Assembly (NCBI RefSeq): GCF_036245865.1
Contig: NZ_BTTW01000002.1
Span: forward strand, 496,001 to 560,000
From: Corallococcus caeni
GTDB lineage: Bacteria > Myxococcota > Myxococcia > Myxococcales > Myxococcaceae
Direction of reading: 5' to 3'
Length of the DNA: 64,000 bases
Part shown: positions 1-7,323 of the stretch, piece by piece
Layout: the number at the start of each line of letters is the position of its first letter
Numbering within the stretch: position 1 is the first letter of the stretch
Position numbers and translations under genes: made by a program
The notes under the pieces: model-generated
Told to the model about the DNA's origin: nothing
Seen by the model: only the letters and a program-made list of their open reading frames with translations
The model's database searches: none

Positions 1-444
1 GTCCGCCTTGTCCAGCGCGGCGCGCGCGACGTCCCGGTGCGCCGTGGCCACGCTGTTCAGGTCCGGCGTGTCGATGAAGACCTGGCCGCTCCACAGGCCC
101 TGCGGGCCGGGCGTGTAGCGCACGACGCGCGCGCCCGTGCGGGACAGCTCGTCCGTGGGCGTGCCTTCCGGCGCGAAGAGGGTGGAGACGGTGCTGGTGG
201 GGCGGTCCACGCCCTCGCGGGAGAGGGCCTGGCCGGAGAGGGCGTTGAGCAGGGTGGACTTGCCCGCGCCGGTGGCGCCCACGAGCGCGACGACGAGCGG
301 CGCGTCCTTCCGGGCCACGCCCCGCGCGTAGTCCTCCAGGAGCCGCTCCAGGCGCGGGCCATGGGGCTGGAGCGCGGGCAGCGACAGGGCGTCGGTGAGC
401 AGCGGGCGGAGGGCTTCGGGGTCGGGAAGGCGGGTGTCGTCCAC
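1..444 (-). CDS. Dynamin-like/YfjP-type GTPase, N-terminal part (runs off the window)
   Basis: Only the first 148 residues are present; the gene continues past base 1. A P-loop GATGAGKST lies at about residues 56-64, and a G3-type DTPD at about 125-128, in a DTPDLNSV context. This is the layout of large dynamin-like or YfjP-type GTPases that act on membranes. The GTG at 444 is the only plausible start: no in-frame ATG lies upstream, and the ribosome site is weak. A complete relative with the same layout (P-loop, then DTPDFDSV) lies at 27603-29354 on the same strand. What the protein binds, and whether it has membrane-spanning helices, cannot be seen in this fragment. Confidence 0.8.
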   Translation of the reverse strand, partial: MDDTRLPDPEALRPLLTDALSLPALQPHGPRLERLLEDYARGVARKDAPLVVALVGATGAGKSTLLNALSGQALSREGVDRPTSTVSTLFAPEGTPTDELSRTGARVVRYTPGPQGLWSGQVFIDTPDLNSVATAHRDVARAALDKAD

Positions 445-588
445 GGAAGGGCCAGCGTGGCGTGACGCGCGCGCGCTGGCTACCGGGATGATCGGTGACG
501 GTGCGCCAGCGTGCATTCCCCCTCGGCCCATGTTCACCGGCTCCTCCCTGGACGGCGGGGGATGACCTGCTGCTACGGTCCGGGGCGC

Positions 589-3549
589 ATGCACTTCCGT
601 GCCATTCGTGGGTGGTGTCTGTCTTTGCTGGCGGTGTCGCCGTTCCTGTTCGCGACCCTGGCCTTTGCCGCGGAAGCGCCGTCGCAAGGCGTGGTCCTCG
701 ACGCCGAGCCGCGGACCTTCGCGGAGGCGAAGGCGCTTCCCTCCAAGCTCACCGGGTCCGCTGCCTGCGACCTGGGGCTGGGCAAGACCCCCGACATCAC
801 CGTCTCCCAGACCGTGGACGTGAGTCAGGCCGTCCCAGGTTGCAAGTCCGCGGAGGTGGTCATCACCCAGACGTTGACCCTGCCAGACGGCTCACACGTC
901 GAGCGCCGGGTCAGCATCATGGATGACGCTCCTGGCACCCAGCTGCCACCGCCTCCTCCGCGCCCCCGCGTCCGCGTCCGCTGTGAGGCGAAGCGGCTGG
1001 CGCTGTCCCTGGAAGGCGTGCCCGAGGCCCCCCTGCTGACGCTGGAGCCCATCGGTATCGGTGTCACCTCCGCCTCCGTGAAGTTTCGGGTGTCCCGGGA
1101 CAGCGAAGCCCGCATGCTGCCCCTGCTGGTCCGCGACGACGCCGGGGCCCGCCGGGCGCTGGAGGAGTTGGGTCTGCTGCTCAAGGACGTTCCTGCCCGC
1201 CTGTACGGTCGTGACCTGGACCTGGAGGCGGACAGTGTCGCGGCGCTGGCCGCCGCGCTTGAGCGCGCCCGGAAGCGCGTCGCCCTGGCCTCGGGCGATG
1301 AGCCGGAACAGTTCCCCGCCCCTCCTCGCGATGTCCTGGCTCCGGACCTGGAGGGAGACCGGCCGCCGTTGGAGACAGGCGCTCCCGAGGAGCTCGGCGA
1401 GGTCCAGCCGTCCCAGGGGCGGTTCGAGTCTGGCTCGCCAGTGGACTCGGACCTGTTCTGGCGCCAGGGACGGTTGTGCGTGGCGCAGCAGGACACCGGC
1501 AAGCGGATGCGCTGCTACGACCCCGTGGCGCGGCGCTGGGGCAAGGCCGTCCCCCTGGACCGGGGTGACCAGGCCGCCTGGACCTCATTCGAGGGGTGCT
1601 CCGGGAACATCCTCATGGGGACCCGGAACGTCCGGCTTCCCGGGGAGCCGGTCCTGCGCCTGTCTCCCCGGGCCGTCCTGTTCTGGCGCGGCCGGGAACA
1701 CGAGGCCGTCGTCTTGGAGGTCCCTGAAGGGGACGGCCCACCGCGCCTTCGCGCGCCGGAAGCGGAGGAGCTGAAGAAGGCGATGCGCGCGTCCACCGGC
1801 TCCCGGCTCTTCGCCGAAGGCCGGTTCATCCTGGACGAAAACAACAAGCAGTTCTGCTCAACGCACAGGCCCCTGGGGTGCTGGTCCCTCCGCTGGGACG
1901 GTCCGCAGGGGGATGAGACCTTCCATGAACTGTCGGAGGCCCGCGTCTCCCCGGACGGCCGGTGGGTCGCCTACATGCGCCGTCCCGCTCCAGGCAAGGC
2001 GGACTCGGACGACGAGACCCGGACGCTGGTCGTGCGCTCCCTGGAGCTTGGTCCGTACGTCGCGCCCCGTGTGCTCGCTTCGACGGCGCCGCGCCTGGTG
2101 CGGACGGACGTCGTGATGCAGAAGCCGACCTGGGAAGGGCCCTCGCTGAAGTGGGACGACGCCGAACGCGTCTTCCGTGCGCGGATCTCCTGCGACCTGG
2201 GCCAGGACCCGCGCATCCCCTTCGAACTGGAGACGCAGCGCCTGGTCAGGCCGTACGGCAACAACGCCTCTCTGCCTGCATGCCGCGGCGACCCGATGAT
2301 CATGTATCAAAGGCTGGCCGCGCCGGGGGGCCTGGAGTTTGGCCGCGGCCCTGTCGTTGTCGCCGGGGACAGTCCGTCATCCGACGGCGACATGAAGATG
2401 CGCTGCGAGCCGGGACGTCTGTCGTTGTGGATGGAGGGCGTGCCCGGCTTCCCGGCGTTGACGCTGGCCGCGAACATGGGCGCGTTCGGAGCGGTGCGCT
2501 GGGACCTGGCGCCGGAGACCGAAGCCCGCCTCCAGGCGCTGCTCGCCCGCGACGACGCCCCTGCCCGCGAGGCCCTGGCCGCCTTCGCGCGGCTGGTGAA
2601 GATGAATGACGACGCGCGCAACAGCTCGTACGTGATGAACAAGGACGAGGGGCGCATCTCCCGCATGGGCTGTCTCTCCACGGCGCTGGAGGCCATCTCC
2701 GCCCGGCGGGCGCTCGCGGAGGGGGTCCACCCGGAGCTGCATGGCTCGCTGAAGACCGAAGGCGCCTGCGCCAGACGCTACGGCATGCGCGCCCTCCAGC
2801 AGCGGCTCAAGGCTGCCACGCCTCCGCTTCCGCTGCGCGTCGGGGCGGTGAAGGGCAAGGCGGAGGTCATCGGCCGGGTGTCGTTCGTCCCCACTCTCCC
2901 CCCGTGGAGCACGCCCACGTTGTACTGGAGGGATGGCACCCTGTGCCTGGTCCAGCCGGATGGTGCCCAGGTGCGCTGCTACGACCCGGCGGCGCGCGAG
3001 TGGGGGCCCGTGGTCGCCAGGCAGGACCGCCCGTTCCCGCGAGAGGACCTGCTCCTGAAGTCGCAGTACGTCCCCGGCATGTGCTACCTGGTGGGAAGCC
3101 GCGCCGTTCCCGGTTCGGAGCAGATGCCCAACGTCCTGCCGCTGTCGTCGCGGGCCTCGTTGCTCGCGGACCTCTCGCACGGCGAGCTGGCCCCGGAGTT
3201 CCAGGTCATCGAAGTCCCCGAGGACGCGGGCCCTGTGCGCACGCGTGCACCCACCTTGGAGGAGCTGGCGCTCGCGGCGCGAAATGGCGGAGGCTCCGCG
3301 TCCCTGGGGGAGGGCAGGTTCCTGTTGCTGTCCCCGAAGAACGAACGCTCGCCGTGGCTGTGCACGGCGGTGCGCCCGTGGATGTGCTGGAAGCTGCCCG
3401 TGGAGTCCGAGGCCTACGGCGTGCGTGCCCCCCTGGTGTCGCCCGACGGCCGCTGGCTGTCCTACGTGCGGATCCCCTGGGGCAAACCCGATGACCCGGA
3501 GAAGTACCCCAAGGAGCTCGTCCTGCTACCGCTGACGCCCATCCCTTGA
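589..3549 (+). CDS. Secreted protein of unknown function with a tandem internal duplication
   Basis: The product has 986 residues. The start at 589 gives a clean signal peptide (charged MHFRAIRG, hydrophobic core, then AFAAEA). ATGs at 562 and 511 would place extra residues before it. I do not recognise a family. The mature protein holds two related halves of roughly 400 residues. Each has a segment beginning with (V/M)RCE and continuing to LEGVP or MEGVP, then a LFWRQGRLCV or LYWRDGTLCL segment followed by RCYDP, then a VSPDGRW segment. The VSPDGRW pieces resemble beta-propeller (WD40-like/TolB) blades, which is an inference. The signal peptide resembles that of the lipoprotein gene at 4476. 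The gene converges on the gene ending at 3566. Confidence 0.8.
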   Translation: MHFRAIRGWCLSLLAVSPFLFATLAFAAEAPSQGVVLDAEPRTFAEAKALPSKLTGSAACDLGLGKTPDITVSQTVDVSQAVPGCKSAEVVITQTLTLPDGSHVERRVSIMDDAPGTQLPPPPPRPRVRVRCEAKRLALSLEGVPEAPLLTLEPIGIGVTSASVKFRVSRDSEARMLPLLVRDDAGARRALEELGLLLKDVPARLYGRDLDLEADSVAALAAALERARKRVALASGDEPEQFPAPPRDVLAPDLEGDRPPLETGAPEELGEVQPSQGRFESGSPVDSDLFWRQGRLCVAQQDTGKRMRCYDPVARRWGKAVPLDRGDQAAWTSFEGCSGNILMGTRNVRLPGEPVLRLSPRAVLFWRGREHEAVVLEVPEGDGPPRLRAPEAEELKKAMRASTGSRLFAEGRFILDENNKQFCSTHRPLGCWSLRWDGPQGDETFHELSEARVSPDGRWVAYMRRPAPGKADSDDETRTLVVRSLELGPYVAPRVLASTAPRLVRTDVVMQKPTWEGPSLKWDDAERVFRARISCDLGQDPRIPFELETQRLVRPYGNNASLPACRGDPMIMYQRLAAPGGLEFGRGPVVVAGDSPSSDGDMKMRCEPGRLSLWMEGVPGFPALTLAANMGAFGAVRWDLAPETEARLQALLARDDAPAREALAAFARLVKMNDDARNSSYVMNKDEGRISRMGCLSTALEAISARRALAEGVHPELHGSLKTEGACARRYGMRALQQRLKAATPPLPLRVGAVKGKAEVIGRVSFVPTLPPWSTPTLYWRDGTLCLVQPDGAQVRCYDPAAREWGPVVARQDRPFPREDLLLKSQYVPGMCYLVGSRAVPGSEQMPNVLPLSSRASLLADLSHGELAPEFQVIEVPEDAGPVRTRAPTLEELALAARNGGGSASLGEGRFLLLSPKNERSPWLCTAVRPWMCWKLPVESEAYGVRAPLVSPDGRWLSYVRIPWGKPDDPEKYPKELVLLPLTPIP

Positions 3550-3565
3550 GCATCTCCCACGGCCA

Positions 3566-4279
3566 TCAGCTTGCGACGGCCTCCTCGGCCAGCGGGACCT
3601 GGCACGTGTCCCCCACGGTCTTCCACAGCCAGGCGTTCACGTCGAAGCGCGGGTCGCCCAGCTGGCGTCCCAGGTCGATGCCGTCCCAGGCCAGGTGTTG
3701 ATCGTCCGGGGGACCCATGTCGCTGAGCGTGCCCATCAGCTTGTTCAGCTGCTCTTCGGGGAAGCTGTCGTTGGAGGCGCCGAACATCGCGTAGAAGGCC
3801 AGGTGGTGGGTCTGGTCCTCCTCCGGCCCGCCGTCGCCATGAAGACGGCTTGAGCGAAACCCGGTGGGCGGGAGCGGGTGTGGGTGGTTGAGGTTCCAGC
3901 GCTCGTCCCGCTCCGACGCCAGGCCATCCAATCCGGAGTCCGTGCCCGCGAACAGCAGGCCCAGGTCGCGTCCGGCCTCCGCGCCATGGATGCGCGTGGT
4001 GGGGCCGTCACCCGTGGTGAGCAGCCAGCGCACGCGCTGGGTCGCGTGGGAGAACAGCTCCAGCGCCAGCCGTCCCGCGCGGCGCTCTTCGTCGGCCCGT
4101 TCGCGCAGGAAGTCGCGCCGCAGGTGGGCGTGCTGCCGGAAGAACTCGCGCACCGCCGCGACCCGCCGCGCCGCCATGGCGGTCAGCCAGTGTCCCCGTG
4201 CGTCCAGGAACGCCACGGCCTCCGCCTGGATGGCATTGTCGGAAAGCGGCGGCGGCGGTGCGGCGGTGCGGTGCACCAT
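3566..4279 (-). CDS. Hypothetical protein
   Basis: This is a soluble protein of 237 residues with no signal peptide or membrane segment. The ATG at 4279 is chosen because GGAGA stands about 6 bases upstream; the frame stays open for another 31 residues. The N-terminal half is helical and basic (ARRVAAVREFFRQHAHLRR). The C-terminal half has a HHLAFYAMFG segment and a tryptophan-containing tail. I recognise no family and no catalytic motif. It lies between two secreted-protein genes, convergent with the upstream one (16 bp gap) and divergent from the lipoprotein gene at 4476. Confidence 0.7.
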   Translation of the reverse strand: MVHRTAAPPPPLSDNAIQAEAVAFLDARGHWLTAMAARRVAAVREFFRQHAHLRRDFLRERADEERRAGRLALELFSHATQRVRWLLTTGDGPTTRIHGAEAGRDLGLLFAGTDSGLDGLASERDERWNLNHPHPLPPTGFRSSRLHGDGGPEEDQTHHLAFYAMFGASNDSFPEEQLNKLMGTLSDMGPPDDQHLAWDGIDLGRQLGDPRFDVNAWLWKTVGDTCQVPLAEEAVAS

Positions 4280-4475
4280 GGACGTTCTCCGGGCAGGGGT
4301 ACGCCCGGAATGTCGGAACGCTTCAAAAGGGCGGGAGTGGGGAGTCCCCCACGCATGTCTGCCATTGCGCATCGCGGTTGCCGACCGTGCTCCCGTGCGC
4401 AGTCGCCTGGGACGCCCGGGGTGTCAGGGGGCATCCGGTGATGTGGTTCCGCCGTGTAGTACGGTGCACCCGGTC

Positions 4476-5255
4476 ATGCGTACTCCGTCATCCCGTGGGT
4501 GGTGTCTGTCGTTGGGTCTGCTCCTTGCGTGGCTGGGAACCGGCTGCGCCTCGCTCTCCAGGGGCATGCGGGGGCCGGAGGAGATCACCGACAAGGCGCG
4601 GCGGCTGTGCGAGCACCACCTGCTGGCCTGGCCCGACCTGGCCCGCTTCCCGGCGGACATGCGTCCCCAGGACTACGTCCGGCCCGAGGACCTGGCCTGG
4701 CTCCAGGCGCATCCGGACGTGCCGCCTCCCGTCGTGAAGCCGTCCTCCGAGCCGGGCCTCTGCGAAATCCTCCCGCCGACAATCAACGGGGACTTCGCCA
4801 CCGTGGCCGTGAAGCTCCGCCCCTCCGCGGGGACGGACAAGGATGCGCCGCCCGGTGACTTCATCGCGGCCTTCCAGGAGACGGCCGACGGGTGGCGGCT
4901 GGCCTACTGGCTGCCGGAGGAGGCCGCGGTGCCTTCCCAGGCGAGCGGCGCGAACATCCCCCTCTTCTCCGAGGCCATGAAGCCGCCCCAGAAGCTGTCG
5001 GGCCCCGATCTCGGCTACACGCGGGAAGCCCTGCAAGAGGGCGTCCAGGGGCTGATGGTCATCCGCTGCGTCATTGCCCGCGCAAGGACCGTCACCCACT
5101 GCCACACCCTGAAGCCCCTGCCGCTCATGGTCCAGCCCGCCCTCGACGCGCTCTGGAACAGCCGCTTCGCCCCCGCGACCCTCGACGGCGGGTTCGTGGA
5201 CGTGCGCTACACGTTCCACTTCAACCTGCGGGTGGGACGGCTCCCACCTCGCTGA
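4476..5255 (+). CDS. Lipoprotein with a TonB-like C-terminal domain
   Basis: The product has 259 residues. The N-terminus is a lipoprotein signal: MRTPSSRGW, a hydrophobic core, then the lipobox LGTGC with cysteine as the first mature residue. The last 80 or so residues (QGLMVIRCVIARARTV, then LDALWNSRFAPATLDG and VDVRYTFHFNL) follow the TonB C-terminal pattern, in which a short domain contacts an outer-membrane partner. There is no proline-rich spanning region and no N-terminal transmembrane anchor, so energy transduction is unlikely. Many myxobacterial lipoproteins carry this fold. A 17-base stretch (4494-4510) in the signal-peptide region is identical to bases 607-623 of the first secreted-protein gene. 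Confidence 0.7.
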   Translation: MRTPSSRGWCLSLGLLLAWLGTGCASLSRGMRGPEEITDKARRLCEHHLLAWPDLARFPADMRPQDYVRPEDLAWLQAHPDVPPPVVKPSSEPGLCEILPPTINGDFATVAVKLRPSAGTDKDAPPGDFIAAFQETADGWRLAYWLPEEAAVPSQASGANIPLFSEAMKPPQKLSGPDLGYTREALQEGVQGLMVIRCVIARARTVTHCHTLKPLPLMVQPALDALWNSRFAPATLDGGFVDVRYTFHFNLRVGRLPPR

Positions 5256-5261
5256 GGCTGT

Positions 5262-5624
5262 TCATCCTCCCGCGCTCCCGAGCGCGGACGTCACGGCCGT
5301 GACCAGCCTCTTGAGCGTGACGGGCTTCTCCAGGAACGACTGGACCTGCTGGTCGCCCAGCGCCTTGCGGCTGGCGTTGGTGATGACCACCACCGGCAGC
5401 TCGCGCAGCTGACCGTGGTCGCGCATCCGCATGAGCAGCCCCCGGCCGTCCAGCAGGGGCAGCATGAGGTCCAGCAGCAACAGGTCGGGCGCGTTCCCCT
5501 CCAGCTTGCGCCAGGCCTCCAGGCCGTTGCGAGCCACCTGCACGTCGAAGCCGGCGTCCTGCAGCACGTCCTGGATGGCGTCCGCCAGGGTCTCCTCGTC
5601 CTCCACCACGAGGATGCGTGACAT
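5262..5624 (-). CDS. Single-domain response regulator (REC)
   Basis: The product is a stand-alone receiver domain of 120 residues with no output domain. It begins MSRILVVEDEE, with the acidic pair near residues 8-10. The phosphoacceptor aspartate is in LLLLDLMLP, the conserved threonine in VVVITNAS and the lysine in FLEKPV. The ATG at 5624 overlaps the TGA of the upstream KaiC-like gene by one base (TGATG), so translation is probably coupled. A GTG one codon earlier is possible. Stand-alone receivers pass signals by phosphotransfer or by protein contact; here the obvious partner is the adjacent RecA-fold ATPase. Confidence 0.93.
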   Translation of the reverse strand: MSRILVVEDEETLADAIQDVLQDAGFDVQVARNGLEAWRKLEGNAPDLLLLDLMLPLLDGRGLLMRMRDHGQLRELPVVVITNASRKALGDQQVQSFLEKPVTLKRLVTAVTSALGSAGG

Positions 5625-7144
5625 CACGCCTCCCCTCTGCCCGGTCCGCCGAGTCCCGGGCCGGGCGACGTCGGGTTCCGGGAGGCCTGGGCGCGGGCCT
5701 GGGGCTGTCCGGTGAGGATGGCCTCCAGCGCCGCGTACGACTCCCCGACGCGAGGACCCGCGTCGGTGATGTGCAGCTCGCGCAGGAAGGGGTCGTTGGG
5801 GCTGTCGCGCATCTTCAGCACGGTGATGAGCCGGTGCAGCTTCCCGTGCAGCTCGAAGAAGCGCAGGAACACCAGGTTGTCGCAGATGGCCTCGATGCCT
5901 CGGATGGGCGAGTGCAGCTCCGGCCCGAACATGTCGTTCGTCTGCTGGGTGATGAGCATGGTGACGTCGCGCTCACGCAGGGCGTTGATGAGCGCCGCGA
6001 GGAAGCGGGTGGTGCGCTCCGGGTCGATGGCCTCCTTGGCGAAGGGTTCCAGGCCATCCAGCACCAGCCGCTTCACCCCGTGCTGTTGGATGAGCTGCAT
6101 CAGCTCCTGGGCCATGGCGTCCGGGAGCGTCTCCACCGGCGCACGCGCCTCCAGCCGCAGCATCCCCTGGCGCTGCAGGGGCTCCAGCTCCAGCCCCATG
6201 TTGCGGCACTTGACCGTGAGCTGCGCGCCGCTCTCCGCGAAGCCGAAGTAGAGCCCTGGCTCCCCGCGGCGCGCCCCCTCCGCCAGGAACGACAGGCCGA
6301 TGGTCGTCTTGCCGCTGCCGGGGCTGCCCATGACCAGCGTGGAGGACAGCGTGACGAGCCCTCCGGAGCACATGGCGTCCAGCCCCTCGATGCCCCAGCG
6401 GCTGCGGTGGCGGGGGTCGGCCACCTTGCGGGACGTCTCCCGCATCACCGCCTCGAAGCGCGGGTAGACGCGCACGCCCTGCTCGTCGATGGTGAAGGTG
6501 TGGCGGCCGGGGATGTTGTTGCTGCCGCGGAACTTGGTGATTTCGATGCCGCGCGTGGCCTTGAGGCCGATGAGGTCCGCGCTCAGGGCCACGATGCCGT
6601 CGACGACGGCGGACTCCTCGCTCACGCCCTTGTTCGTCTCCGTGCCCAGCAGCAGCGTCGTGCAGTCCTGGGCGGCCAGCCGCACGTTGAGCGTCTGCAG
6701 CAACTCGCGCAGGTCCTCGTCCGGGCGCAGCCGATCCTTGAACACCGCCAGGCCGTCCAGGATGAGCGCCCGGGCCCCGCGCTCGCGGGCGGTGCGGATG
6801 AGCGTGTCCACGAAGCTCTTGCCGCCCCCCTCCCGGAGCGCGGACAGGCCGCTGATGTAGTGCACGTGGGTGCCCACCGCGTCCTTGCGGAAGAACCGGA
6901 ACGAGCGAAGGTGCAGCAGCATGCGCTCGTGGGTCTCCGCGAGCAGCGTCACGTAGAGAGAGGCGCCGCCGCCCTCGGCCAGCCGGAAGCACATCTCGTT
7001 GGCGAGCGTCGTCTTGCCGCTGCCCGGGGGCCCGGCGATGAGGTACAGCCCACCCAGCAGCCAGCCGCCGCACAGGATTTCATCCAGCTGGGACACTCCG
7101 CTCTTCAACCGTGCAGCGGCCTCCTCTTCCCGCTGTTCGTCCAT
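5624..7144 (-). CDS. KaiC-like double RecA-domain ATPase
   Basis: The product has 506 residues in two tandem KaiC/RadA-type ATPase domains. The first P-loop is GPPGSGKTT around residues 38-46, and the second GSPGSGKTT around 273-281 (Lys279). Each is followed by an LILDGL or LVLDGL Walker B strand and a KaiC-type segment ending in NLVFLRF. The tail is a disordered Gly/Pro/Gln stretch. A purine-rich ribosome site (AAGGGAGGAG) precedes the ATG. The protein belongs to the broad non-circadian KaiC family, often paired with signalling proteins; no kaiA or kaiB is nearby. The gene is coupled to the receiver gene at 5262. Confidence 0.9.
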   Translation of the reverse strand: MDEQREEEAAARLKSGVSQLDEILCGGWLLGGLYLIAGPPGSGKTTLANEMCFRLAEGGGASLYVTLLAETHERMLLHLRSFRFFRKDAVGTHVHYISGLSALREGGGKSFVDTLIRTARERGARALILDGLAVFKDRLRPDEDLRELLQTLNVRLAAQDCTTLLLGTETNKGVSEESAVVDGIVALSADLIGLKATRGIEITKFRGSNNIPGRHTFTIDEQGVRVYPRFEAVMRETSRKVADPRHRSRWGIEGLDAMCSGGLVTLSSTLVMGSPGSGKTTIGLSFLAEGARRGEPGLYFGFAESGAQLTVKCRNMGLELEPLQRQGMLRLEARAPVETLPDAMAQELMQLIQQHGVKRLVLDGLEPFAKEAIDPERTTRFLAALINALRERDVTMLITQQTNDMFGPELHSPIRGIEAICDNLVFLRFFELHGKLHRLITVLKMRDSPNDPFLRELHITDAGPRVGESYAALEAILTGQPQARAQASRNPTSPGPGLGGPGRGEA

Positions 7145-7257
7145 CGACGGGCTCCTCCCTTGACCCCAATATGGGACGTTCGTCCAAGACCCCGGACCGC
7201 CCGGAGGCGCACCAGGCGGGCAGGCTGCGTCCCTCCGTGTCCCCTTGAAACGGCACG

Positions 7258-7299
7258 ACGCCGGACGCGAGGGGCACGGTGGCCCCTCCCGCCCGGCGT
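7258..7299 (-). terminator. Strong two-part hairpin downstream of the di-haem oxidoreductase gene
   Basis: An outer stem ACGCCGG/CCGGCGT (7258-7264 with 7293-7299) encloses an inner stem GAGGGGC/GCCCCTC (7269-7275 with 7282-7288). It begins 25 bases beyond the stop codon of the minus-strand gene that ends at 7324. There is no long T run, so it could be a Rho-assisted terminator or a 3'-end stabiliser. Confidence 0.6.
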
Positions 7300-7323
7300 C
7301 TGTGATTGAAGCGGGCTTGCGCC

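Noticed and set aside
5618-7309. 563-codon plus-strand frame opposite the KaiC-like gene
   Set aside because: Shadow of a gene with two P-loops; composition is not protein-like.
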